Positions 16,172-23,988 of a stretch of DNA of 25,750 nucleotides are shown here, piece after piece. Numbering within the stretch: position 1 is the stretch's first letter; every line of letters starts with the position of its first letter. Under the pieces are notes generated by a model. The model ran no database searches, was not told where the DNA came from, and saw only the letters and a program-made list of their open reading frames with translations. This DNA comes from Pseudomonadota bacterium (GTDB lineage: Bacteria; Pseudomonadota; Alphaproteobacteria; Sphingomonadales; Sphingomonadaceae): the NCBI GenBank assembly GCA_023417515.1, contig JAEZFL010000156.1, forward strand, positions 1-25,750, in the 5' to 3' direction. Position numbers and translations under genes: made by a program.

Positions 16172-19099
16172 ATGGGCGACTATCTGAAGCTGATCGATGC
16201 GGGCGCGGAACTGGCGGGGCTCAAGGACGAGCTCGACCTGATCGAGGCACTCGCCGACACGGCGCAGAAGTGGGCGCTCGTCGCCAGCAATATCGAGGGT
16301 GCGACGACCCTCGACAAGTTCCTCGATACACTGGCCAAGGATATTTCGGGAGACCAGGTCAAGCAGGCGTTCGAACTGGCCGGTCTGGGCGACGCTCATG
16401 CCACCCTTGCACGGCTGATGGGCAAGCTCACCGCAGGGGCCGACAAGATACCCGACCAAGTCAAGACCTTGTTCAATCCATTGTCGACCTTCGCCAACGG
16501 CTCCTCCGGCGTCGTCGAGTGGACGTTGAGCGGAAAGGAGGAGGCCCGGCTCGGCACGCGGATCACGCTCGGCCTTCAGGGCGGCGGCGCGCTCCGCTTC
16601 GACGCCGCCGGCAAGGCCAAGATCGGCGAAACCGAGCTCGACCGGTTGCTGCGGATCGGCGCGTCGCTGAACGCGAAGGCCAGCGCAGCGGGCACGCTGC
16701 CGATCCGCTGGGGCACGATCAAGGGAACGGCCGACGCCTCGGTCGCGGTCTCGCTTGACTATCTGTTCCAGCCATCGAACCGCAGCACGCTTTATGCCGC
16801 CGCAATTGCCGAGCGGATCGTCGCCCTGCCTGATCCGTTCGACTATGGCAGCGTGTGGAAGGCCTTCCAGGCTGCGGAGCTCGGGCTTGCGGGCCTTGTC
16901 TACAGCTTCACCGACTCCGCCAGCGCCAAGGTCGACCTCGCCGTCTCCGCGTCGGGCAGCCTGACCAAGGACATTCTCGCCGACGTCAAGCTCACCTTCG
17001 GAGTAAGGGGCTCGCGGGAGAGCAAATTCCTGCTCGGGCTGCGCAAGGTGCCGCAGGGGATCGAGGCGACCCTGTCCCGCGGCAGCGCGCACGAAGCGGG
17101 AGCGACTCTCGGCATCACCGTCGGCTTCGATCTGTCCGCCCCGGTCGGCCGCGTGCGCGAGGTCCTGAATCGGGCCGTTGCCAAGTCGGATGAAGTCATC
17201 GGCAAGATCACTCCCTATCTCACGCCCGGCACCTGGCTGAGGAAGCAGTTTCACGAGGAGCTCGGCGCCGCGGCGGAACGGCTCATCCGCAACGAAGCGC
17301 TTCGCAAGGCCGTGCTCGCCGACCTCGAATCAGCGACCGGAGAGCGCGAGGCCGGCGACCCGGCGATCGTCGCGCACCTCACCGCCATCCTCACCGATGC
17401 GGTTGACGACCAGGCCAAGAAGCTCACCAACCTCGCCGAAGACGCGCGCGACGGAATCGTCGGGCAGATACTCGCCGCGCTGCCCGAGCCGGTCCGGGCG
17501 CCAGCTGCCGACCAGCTGCGAGTGGAGCTGAAACCGTTCGTCGACCATGCCGTCAAAGGGCTGAAGGGCGCGCTCGAAGACCTTGTCGACAATCACCGCG
17601 ACAAGCTGAAGGGGGCGCTCAAGAAGCTCAACGTCGAACTGAGCGGTGCCGTCGATCGAGCCGACCAGCTGCTGGAACCGGTCCGCAAGCTGATCGACCA
17701 GTACAACCAGCTCCTGACCAAAGCCAAGGAGTTCGCCAACGATGCGGCCCGCGCGAAGGCGGTCGCGAAGATCAGCCAGGACGAGCTGTGGACCTGGGGC
17801 GCCGAGGAGAAGCTCGTCGGAACGTTCACCGCGGAGAGCGAGGCGGCCACGCGCCTCTTCGAAACGATAAGCCGGGGAAAGGTCGACAAGCTCCGCGAGC
17901 TGCTCCTCAGCGGGTCGCCGACCGCGGACTTCGATCTCGACGAGAGCGCGTCCTATTTGAAGAGGAGCGCCGGGCGCACCAGCACGACCAATGTCGAGGT
18001 GGTTCTGTTCGGCTTCGGAGCGACCGGCAGCGTGAAGATAGACGGCCACGCCGACATACTGATCGACGGCAATGGTGACGTGCAGGTCGATGCGAAGGGC
18101 AAGCTGGAGGAGCGCTTCAAGGGGGGCGGCGAGGAGCGCGAGGTCTCGTTCGTCAACACCTTCCAGCTCCGCCTCGCCAAGGCGCTTGCTTCAACGGCAG
18201 GCGGCCAGCGGTCGATCGAGGCGGGGGTCACAATTTCCGACAAGGATCAGTCGATGAAGCTCGAGGAGCTGACCGGCTTCATCCGCTCTCTGGAAAAAAC
18301 GAGCCTGGTTGCCGGACACATTGACGAGCTTGCCGCCGCGCAGTTCGCGGCCTGGCTCCCCGCCGGAAAGCGGGCGCTCGCCGCCGATCTGAAGGCCAAG
18401 CTGCAGCTCAGTCATGAAGAAATGACCAAACTGATGATGCTCGGCCAGCGGACGAATGGGCGGTTGACCAAGGACGCCTTGCTCACGATCATCAGGACGA
18501 GCATCGCCGCCCTCGACGAGGCTCGCGTTCGCAAGATCGCCGCCGTCAATGCGGGCGTGACGACCCTGGTGCGCGAGCTCGGCCTTCCGCGCCGCGAGCT
18601 CCCCGAATTCATCCTCGACAGGATGAACGGAGATACCGACCTCAAGGAATTGGAGAGGCAGTATCCGCCCAGGGGCTCGTTCGACAGGCCCGCCGAGGTC
18701 CATGAATTCCTCAATGAGCTCAAATATGCGTCCGCCCTCTGCACCATCATCCAGCGAATCGGCGACATCTACACGGCGACCCCGGCTGTCGGTGCAGGCG
18801 CGCTCAGGGATGGAATGGACGAGGGCGGCTATGCGGATGCCCAGAAGAGCGTCGCCCAGGCTGGTGCGCGGTGGCTCAGCACCGGCGGCGGTCTCAAGCT
18901 CTCGCCCGAAGTTACACCCACGACGCTGGCCTTCATGATCGCCATCTGCGCCCTGGCCGGCATCCCGCGCGTGAAGCGAGAGAACCGTAATATGACCGGC
19001 CACGGACCAGCCGAGGCGGCGGAGATCATGACCCTGTCGATGAGCCGTCGGGACGGCGATAAGATCAAGGAGACAGTCGGCCTTACCCAGGCGTCCTGA
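16172..19099 (+). CDS. Unrecognised 975-residue protein
   Basis: I do not recognise this protein. There is no signal peptide and no obvious membrane segment apart from a mildly hydrophobic LAFMIAICALAG (919-930). By eye the order is: a helical N-terminal part (1-105); a beta-rich segment of alternating polar and hydrophobic residues (about 113-200 and 245-322); a long charged, amphipathic helical region (about 325-595) rich in Lys, Glu, Ala and Leu; a second beta segment (about 605-690, including VKIDGHADILIDGNGDVQVD); more helices (695-865); and a C-terminal tail. Only two cysteines (857 and 926) are present. The ATG at 16172 follows GGGGGGA by 6 nt; a TTG 15 nt upstream is less likely. It stands alone between murI and hemA, 108 bp after murI. 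Confidence 0.8.
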   Translation: MGDYLKLIDAGAELAGLKDELDLIEALADTAQKWALVASNIEGATTLDKFLDTLAKDISGDQVKQAFELAGLGDAHATLARLMGKLTAGADKIPDQVKTLFNPLSTFANGSSGVVEWTLSGKEEARLGTRITLGLQGGGALRFDAAGKAKIGETELDRLLRIGASLNAKASAAGTLPIRWGTIKGTADASVAVSLDYLFQPSNRSTLYAAAIAERIVALPDPFDYGSVWKAFQAAELGLAGLVYSFTDSASAKVDLAVSASGSLTKDILADVKLTFGVRGSRESKFLLGLRKVPQGIEATLSRGSAHEAGATLGITVGFDLSAPVGRVREVLNRAVAKSDEVIGKITPYLTPGTWLRKQFHEELGAAAERLIRNEALRKAVLADLESATGEREAGDPAIVAHLTAILTDAVDDQAKKLTNLAEDARDGIVGQILAALPEPVRAPAADQLRVELKPFVDHAVKGLKGALEDLVDNHRDKLKGALKKLNVELSGAVDRADQLLEPVRKLIDQYNQLLTKAKEFANDAARAKAVAKISQDELWTWGAEEKLVGTFTAESEAATRLFETISRGKVDKLRELLLSGSPTADFDLDESASYLKRSAGRTSTTNVEVVLFGFGATGSVKIDGHADILIDGNGDVQVDAKGKLEERFKGGGEEREVSFVNTFQLRLAKALASTAGGQRSIEAGVTISDKDQSMKLEELTGFIRSLEKTSLVAGHIDELAAAQFAAWLPAGKRALAADLKAKLQLSHEEMTKLMMLGQRTNGRLTKDALLTIIRTSIAALDEARVRKIAAVNAGVTTLVRELGLPRRELPEFILDRMNGDTDLKELERQYPPRGSFDRPAEVHEFLNELKYASALCTIIQRIGDIYTATPAVGAGALRDGMDEGGYADAQKSVAQAGARWLSTGGGLKLSPEVTPTTLAFMIAICALAGIPRVKRENRNMTGHGPAEAAEIMTLSMSRRDGDKIKETVGLTQAS

Positions 19100-19135
19100 T
19101 CGACTGGCCCCGGCCGGGCGAGGCGGAGAGCCTAT

Positions 19136-19150
19136 TGCGAATCGTTCGCA
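19136..19150. promoter_or_regulatory. 7-1-7 palindrome upstream of hemA, Fur-box-like
   Basis: TGCGAAT-C-GTTCGCA is a 15-bp near-palindrome (six of seven arm positions) 61-75 bp before the hemA start. The 7-1-7 form with an AAT-N-(A/G)TT core resembles Fur-type boxes in GC-rich genomes. Iron control of heme synthesis would make sense, but the regulator is inferred. Confidence 0.4.
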
Positions 19151-19211
19151 CTCGCCTTTCGCCGCGGTTTTCCGTTATGGGCTCCCTGACGGGCACGGGA
19201 ATGAGTTAGCC

Positions 19212-20426
19212 TTGGACTATCAACGCATCTTTGCGGACGCGATCGACCGCCTTCACGAGGAGGGTCGCTACCGGGTCTTCATCGACATCCTCAGGAACAA
19301 GGGGGCGTTCCCCAACGCGCGCTGCTTCGCCGGCCATAACGGCCCGAAGCCGATCACCGTGTGGTGCTCGAACGACTATCTCGCCATGGGCCAGCACCCC
19401 AAGGTGATCGCGGCGATGGAAGAGGCGCTTCACGACGTCGGCGCCGGTTCCGGCGGAACCCGCAACATCTCCGGCAACAGCCATTATCATATCGAGCTCG
19501 AGGCCGAGCTTGCCGACCTTCACGGCAAGGAAGCGGCGCTGCTGTTCACGTCGGGCTATGTCTCGAACGAGGCGACCCTCTCCACCCTCGGCCGACTGCT
19601 GCCCGGCTGCGTCGTCTTCTCCGACGCCTTGAACCACGCATCGATGATCGCCGGGATCAAGCATTCCGGCTGCGAGAAGCGCGTGTTCCGCCACAACGAT
19701 CTCGCCCATCTCGAGGAGCTGCTCGCCGCGGAGCCCGAGGACTCGCCCAAGCTGATCGCGTTCGAAAGCGTCTATTCGATGGACGGCGACGTCGCTCCGA
19801 TCGCCGCGATCTGCGACCTCGCCGACAAATATGGCGCCCTCACCTTTCTCGACGAGGTCCACGCCGTCGGCATGTACGGCGCGCGCGGCGGCGGCATCTC
19901 GGAACGCGACTCGGTCGCGCACCGGGTCGACATCATCGAGGGCACGCTGGCCAAGGCCATCGGCGTGATGGGCGGCTACATCGCCGCCAACCGCAACGTC
20001 ATCGACGTGATCCGAAGCTACGCGCCCGGCTTCATCTTCACCACCAGCCTGTCGCCGGTGCTGGTCGCGGGTGCTCTGGCGAGCGTCAGGCATCTCAAGG
20101 CAAGCTCGGCGGAGCGCGAGGGGCAGCAGGCGTCCGCCGCCTCGCTCAAGCGGCTGTTCGCGGAGGCCGGCCTGCCGGTCATGCCGTCGGAGACTCACAT
20201 CGTGCCGCTGATGGTCGGCGATCCGGTCAAGGCCAAGCGGATCAGCGACATCCTGCTCGCCGAATATGGCGTCTATGTGCAGCCGATCAATTACCCGACC
20301 GTGCCGCGCGGCACCGAGCGGCTTCGCTTTACCCCCGGCCCCGCCCATGACGAAGCGATGATGCGCGAGCTGACCACTGCGCTCGTCGAGATCTGGGACA
20401 GGCTGGAGTTGCGCCAGGCGGCCTGA
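19212..20426 (+). CDS. hemA: 5-aminolevulinate synthase
   Basis: ALAS condenses glycine and succinyl-CoA to 5-aminolevulinate, the first step of heme synthesis in alphaproteobacteria. The 404-residue PLP enzyme has WCSNDYLAMGQHP, GAGSGGTRNISGN, FSDALNHASMIAGI, FESVYSMDGD, DEVHAVGMYG (Asp214, His217) and the PLP lysine 248 in GTLAKA. The start is a TTG at 19212 giving MDYQRIF; with this start the lysine falls at 248, the position known in Rhodobacter ALAS. A minimal ORF, ATG AGT TAG (19201-19209), lies 2 nt before the start. The gene converges on the lipoprotein gene with 5 bp between stops. Confidence 0.97.
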   Translation: MDYQRIFADAIDRLHEEGRYRVFIDILRNKGAFPNARCFAGHNGPKPITVWCSNDYLAMGQHPKVIAAMEEALHDVGAGSGGTRNISGNSHYHIELEAELADLHGKEAALLFTSGYVSNEATLSTLGRLLPGCVVFSDALNHASMIAGIKHSGCEKRVFRHNDLAHLEELLAAEPEDSPKLIAFESVYSMDGDVAPIAAICDLADKYGALTFLDEVHAVGMYGARGGGISERDSVAHRVDIIEGTLAKAIGVMGGYIAANRNVIDVIRSYAPGFIFTTSLSPVLVAGALASVRHLKASSAEREGQQASAASLKRLFAEAGLPVMPSETHIVPLMVGDPVKAKRISDILLAEYGVYVQPINYPTVPRGTERLRFTPGPAHDEAMMRELTTALVEIWDRLELRQAA

Positions 20427-20431
20427 GCCGT

Positions 20432-21406
20432 TCAGTCGGGCTTTTTCCCGAACGACCTGACCCGCCACACGATCAGACCCGCCGCGGCGATCAGCGCGGC
20501 GAGGGCGACCAGCACCCCCGTCGTGCTCTTCAGGAAGCGCTCCCAGCGGCCCATGCGCTGCTCGGCGGTGACGCTGACCCGCACGTCCAGCCGCCGGCGC
20601 GCGGGCCCGAGCTCGATCCGCCGGCCGTCGGCCAGGACCGCGATCGGCTCGACCGTGGCAACCAGGCTCTGCCGGCCTTCGGCGGTCGGGGTGACCTGCC
20701 AGCGCCACGTCGCCTGGCGGCTCAGCCCCAGCTCGCGCTCGGCCTCGCTTTCGGCGGCGATCCGGAACGCGCTTCCGGAAAGCGTGACCCGCATGCGCCG
20801 CGCGAGTTGCACCTCCCCGACATTGCTCGTCGCGGCCGGGCCCGCCTCCCCTTCCGCTGTCGCCGTGACGACGTCCACGTCCTCGTCGCGGCCGATCGCG
20901 AGCGCGACGGTGTAAGTGCCGTCGACCGCCATTTCCGCCGGTGCGTTGAGCGCTCCGACCCCTGCTTCCAGATTGCGGAACTGGTTGCCGAGCGAGCGGC
21001 ATGCGGTGTCCGCAAGCTCCTCCGAGCCGCAGAGCTGCGTAATCCGGGGATCGGACGCCTGGGCCGACCCTGAGGTGTTTGCCGGTTCGGCAACATCATT
21101 GGACACGTTCGCAGACGGGCCATCGTCCGCCGCGTGGTTGCCGCCGTTCGCATAGTTCGCGTCCGCAGGCGCGTAGTTGCCGTCGCCATTCGCGTAGGCG
21201 TTGGTGTCCGCAATCGCGTAATTCGAATCGCCGTTCGCGAAGGCGTTCATGTCGGCAGTCGCGTAATTGAAATCCGCCATATTCGTATCTGCCGTATTCG
21301 AGGCAGAGGGTTCGACAACATCAGTCGAAGCTGTGTTGTTTGCAGAAATGTTCCCGCCGCACGCGCACAGGAACAACGTCAATGACAAGACGAGCCGCCG
21401 GACCAT
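20432..21406 (-). CDS. Repeat-containing lipoprotein with C-terminal membrane helix
   Basis: I do not recognise a named family. The 324-residue product has a signal and lipobox LCAC with lipidated Cys16. Residues 47-90 hold three tandem 15-residue units of the form NYA-xAD-xNA-xANGDx, rich in Asn, Ala and Asp. A beta-rich globular part follows (about 155-280), including LARRMRVTLSGSAFRIAAES and WRWQVTPTAEGRQSLVATV, which looks like an Ig-like or stalk domain. A single hydrophobic helix (297-314) and a basic tail (RVRSFGKKPD) end the protein. Having both a lipid anchor and a C-terminal helix is unusual. GGGGGGAGAGG precedes the ATG. Confidence 0.85.
   Translation of the reverse strand: MVRRLVLSLTLFLCACGGNISANNTASTDVVEPSASNTADTNMADFNYATADMNAFANGDSNYAIADTNAYANGDGNYAPADANYANGGNHAADDGPSANVSNDVAEPANTSGSAQASDPRITQLCGSEELADTACRSLGNQFRNLEAGVGALNAPAEMAVDGTYTVALAIGRDEDVDVVTATAEGEAGPAATSNVGEVQLARRMRVTLSGSAFRIAAESEAERELGLSRQATWRWQVTPTAEGRQSLVATVEPIAVLADGRRIELGPARRRLDVRVSVTAEQRMGRWERFLKSTTGVLVALAALIAAAGLIVWRVRSFGKKPD
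21171..21293. repeat. 45-bp tandem repeats inside the lipoprotein gene
   Basis: Two full 45-bp units start at 21171 and 21216, and a partial third starts at 21261; each begins GCGTA(A/G)TT on the plus strand. The period is a multiple of three, so copy-number change would preserve the reading frame and alter the Asn-rich spacer length. Confidence 0.8.
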
Positions 21407-21474
21407 GCCTCTCCCCCCGAAGATAGACGCTTCCAGACTCTTGCAAGTACTGCTTAGCCTCCGCCCTGCCTTTT

Positions 21475-21480
21475 TACAAT
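21475..21480 (+). promoter_or_regulatory. Candidate -10 element for rpiB-glyA-nrdR
   Basis: TACAAT matches the sigma70 -10 consensus at five of six positions and lies in the only gap before the rpiB run. No convincing -35 hexamer sits at the right distance, so this is tentative. Confidence 0.35.
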
Positions 21481-21635
21481 CTGGGATCGGCCGAGGCGCC
21501 GGCTGACCTTCATATTATTGTGGAGCAACAGGAATGCACCGTGGCGAGGTGCGCATGGTGGGGCGGTCGCAAGCCGGTGGCGGACGTGCGCCGGGGGCGC
21601 TAGATGTTGTCGATCCCATGACTCGAAAGACCGAC

Positions 21636-22088
21636 ATGCGAATCGCCATCGCCTCCGATCATGCCGCCTACGACCTCAAGTCGGCGCTTGCCGAGCATCT
21701 GCGCGGCAAGGGGCATGAGGTGATCGACCTTGGGCCGCCGTCGACAGACTCCGTCGATTATCCGCTTTACGGCTACAAGCTCGCCGACGCGGTCGCCTCC
21801 GGCGCCGTCGACAAGGGCGTGGCCCTGTGCGGGTCGGGGATCGGAATCTCGATCGCGGTGAACCGCAACCCGGCCTGTCGCTGCGCGCTTGTCAGCGAGC
21901 CGCTGTCGGCCGGCCTCGCGCGCCAGCATAACGACGCCAACGTCATCGCGATGGGCGGGCGGCTGGTCGGCGCGGAGATGGCCAAGGCCTGCCTCGACGC
22001 TTTCCTCGACACGCCTTTCCTCGGCGACCGCCACCAAAGGCGAGTCGACCAATTGTCCAACCCCGTCTCCGCCAAGGAAACCGCATGA
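21636..22088 (+). CDS. rpiB: Ribose-5-phosphate isomerase B
   Basis: RpiB interconverts ribose-5-phosphate and ribulose-5-phosphate in the pentose phosphate pathway. The 150-residue product has SDHAAYDLK near the start, VDYPLYGYKLADAV, the active-site Cys in ALCGSGIGISIAVNR and HNDANVIAMGGR. I chose the ATG at 21636 (MRIAIASDHAA), which matches the family N-terminus, though its ribosome-binding site is weak. An ATG at 21618 adds 6 residues. An ATG at 21534, with GGAG 8 nt upstream, adds 34. The stop overlaps the glyA ATG. Confidence 0.94.
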   Translation: MRIAIASDHAAYDLKSALAEHLRGKGHEVIDLGPPSTDSVDYPLYGYKLADAVASGAVDKGVALCGSGIGISIAVNRNPACRCALVSEPLSAGLARQHNDANVIAMGGRLVGAEMAKACLDAFLDTPFLGDRHQRRVDQLSNPVSAKETA

Positions 22089-23419
22089 GCACCGAGACCA
22101 ACACCCTGACCCGCACTGTCGACACGGAGGGCTCGATCCGCAGCGAGGGCTTCTTCAGCGACGACCTGCGCTCGGTCGACAAGGCGGTGGCCGATGCGGT
22201 GGCGTCGGAACTCGACCGGCAGCAGAACCAGATCGAGCTGATCGCGTCGGAGAATATCGTCTCAAAGGCGGTGCTCGAGGCTCAGGGCTCCGTCCTCACC
22301 AATAAATACGCCGAGGGCTATCCGGGCCGGCGCTATTATCAGGGCTGCGCGCCGTCCGACGCGGTCGAGACCCTCGCGATCGAGCGCGCCAAGCAATTGT
22401 TCGGCTGCGGCTTCGCCAACGTTCAGCCGCATTCGGGCGCCCAGGCGAACGGCGCGGTGATGCTGGCGCTGACCAAGCCCGGCGACACCATCCTGGGCAT
22501 GAGCCTCGACGCCGGCGGCCACCTCACCCACGGCGCCAAGCCGGCGATGAGCGGAAAATGGTTCAACGCGGTGCAGTATGGCGTTCGCCGCGACGACCAT
22601 CTCATCGACTTCGATCAGGTCGAGGCGCTCGCTCGCGAGCACAAGCCGACCCTGATCATCGCCGGCGGATCGGCCTATCCGCGCCACATCGATTTCGCCC
22701 GATTCCGCGCGATCGCAGACGAGGTCGGAGCGATCTTCATGTGCGACATGGCCCACTTCGCCGGCCTGGTCGCCGCGGGCGAGCACCCCTCCCCGTTCGG
22801 CCATGCCCATGTCGTCACCACCACCACCCACAAGACGCTTCGCGGGCCGCGCGGCGGAATGGTGCTGACCAACGACGAGGCCATCGCCAAGAAAATCAAC
22901 TCGGCGGTGTTCCCGGGCCTCCAGGGCGGCCCGCTGATGCACGTCATCGCCGCCAAGGCGGTGGCGTTCGGCGAGGCTCTGCAGCCCGAGTTCAAGACCT
23001 ATGCCAAGGCGGTGATTGCCAATGCCCAGGCGCTCGCCGGCCGCCTCAAGGAGCGCGGCGCCGATCTCGTCGCCGGAGGCACCGACACGCATCTCGCTTT
23101 GGTCGACCTCGGCCCGCTCGGGATCACCGGCAGGGATGCCGACGAGGCTCTGGAGCGCTCCGGGATCACCTGCAACAAGAACGGAGTCCCGTTCGACCCG
23201 CTGCCGCCGATCAAGACCAGCGGGATCCGGGTCGGCTCGCCGGCCGGGACGACGCGCGGCTTCGGAGTGCAGGAGTTCCGCGACATCGCCGACATGATCG
23301 CCGACGTGCTCGATGGTCTGAAGACCAATGGCCACGAGGGCAATTCCGCCGTCGAGCGCGAGGTCAACCAGCGCGTCCGCGCCCTGTGCGCCCGCTTCCC
23401 GATCTACGCGGAGAAGTAA
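22085..23419 (+). CDS. glyA: Serine hydroxymethyltransferase
   Basis: GlyA interconverts serine and glycine with tetrahydrofolate, supplying one-carbon units. The 444-residue PLP enzyme has LIASENIVSKAVLEAQGS, NKYAEGYPGRRYYQGC, PHSGAQANGAV, DMAHFAGLVA and the PLP lysine 250 in VTTTTHKTLRGPRGG. The N-terminus carries about 15-20 extra residues before the conserved FFSDDL segment. The ATG overlaps the rpiB stop (ATGA), and nrdR starts directly after its TAA. Confidence 0.97.
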   Translation: MSTETNTLTRTVDTEGSIRSEGFFSDDLRSVDKAVADAVASELDRQQNQIELIASENIVSKAVLEAQGSVLTNKYAEGYPGRRYYQGCAPSDAVETLAIERAKQLFGCGFANVQPHSGAQANGAVMLALTKPGDTILGMSLDAGGHLTHGAKPAMSGKWFNAVQYGVRRDDHLIDFDQVEALAREHKPTLIIAGGSAYPRHIDFARFRAIADEVGAIFMCDMAHFAGLVAAGEHPSPFGHAHVVTTTTHKTLRGPRGGMVLTNDEAIAKKINSAVFPGLQGGPLMHVIAAKAVAFGEALQPEFKTYAKAVIANAQALAGRLKERGADLVAGGTDTHLALVDLGPLGITGRDADEALERSGITCNKNGVPFDPLPPIKTSGIRVGSPAGTTRGFGVQEFRDIADMIADVLDGLKTNGHEGNSAVEREVNQRVRALCARFPIYAEK

Positions 23420-23881
23420 TTGCGCTGTCCCTTCTGCAGCCACGAGGACAGCCAGGTTAAGGACAGCCGGCCGACCGAGGACGGCTCGGCGATCCGGCGC
23501 CGGCGCCAGTGCGAGGATTGCGGCGCCCGCTTCACCACCTTCGAGCGGGCGCAGCTTCGCGAGCTGACCGTGGCCAAGTCGGGCAATCGCCGCGAGCCGT
23601 TCGACCGCGCCAAGCTCGAGCGCTCGCTCGCCATCGCCTGCCGCAAGCGCCCGGTGCCGCCCGAGCGGATCGAGCGGCTGGTGACCTCGATCCAGCGCCA
23701 GCTGGAAACGAGCGGCGACGCGGAGATCACGTCGGAGATGATCGGCGAGCTGGTGATGGAGGGGCTGAAGGCATTGGACCCAGTCGCCTATATCCGCTTC
23801 GCCTCGGTCTATAAGGATTTCCGGGAGGCCCGGGACTTCGAGGCGTTCGCGGGTTCGGTCGGCGAGTTGGGGCGGGAGTAG
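23420..23881 (+). CDS. nrdR: Transcriptional repressor NrdR
   Basis: NrdR represses ribonucleotide reductase genes in response to dATP/ATP. The 153-residue product has the N-terminal zinc ribbon (Cys3, Cys6, Cys31, Cys34; MRCPFC ... CEDCGARFTTFE) and an ATP-cone domain (about 50-140, ending in AYIRFASVYKDF). The start is a TTG placed with no gap after the glyA TAA, fixed by the invariant xxCPFC N-terminus. glyA-nrdR adjacency is frequent in proteobacteria. Confidence 0.97.
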   Translation: MRCPFCSHEDSQVKDSRPTEDGSAIRRRRQCEDCGARFTTFERAQLRELTVAKSGNRREPFDRAKLERSLAIACRKRPVPPERIERLVTSIQRQLETSGDAEITSEMIGELVMEGLKALDPVAYIRFASVYKDFREARDFEAFAGSVGELGRE

Positions 23882-23928
23882 CCGGCTCTTGGCGGTCCTT
23901 CGAGACGCCGTTTCGACGGGTTCAGTGG

Positions 23929-23982
23929 CTACTCAGCATGAGCGGATTTCTTGTTGCACCCATGACCGCTCATCCTGAGTAG
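23929..23982. repeat. Palindrome with GAGCGG/CCGCTC core, upstream of the GIY-YIG ORF
   Basis: Outer arms CTACTCAG and CTGAGTAG and inner arms GAGCGG and CCGCTC are separated by matching 3-nt internal loops, around a 20-nt centre (23946-23965). It ends 6 bp before the GIY-YIG ATG. The bases just before it (23896-23928, containing CCTTCGAGACGCC) resemble the usual flank of sphingomonad intergenic repeats. Confidence 0.8.
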
Positions 23983-23988
23983 GGGTTC

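Noticed and set aside
20436..20451. Hairpin TCGGG...CCCGA with T5 as a hemA terminator
   Set aside because: The T-run is in the loop rather than after the stem, the stem is only 5 bp, and it lies within the coding end of the lipoprotein gene.
21171..21293. Mobile or CRISPR repeat
   Set aside because: The 45-bp units keep the reading frame of the lipoprotein and encode its Asn-rich spacer; they are intragenic coding repeats.
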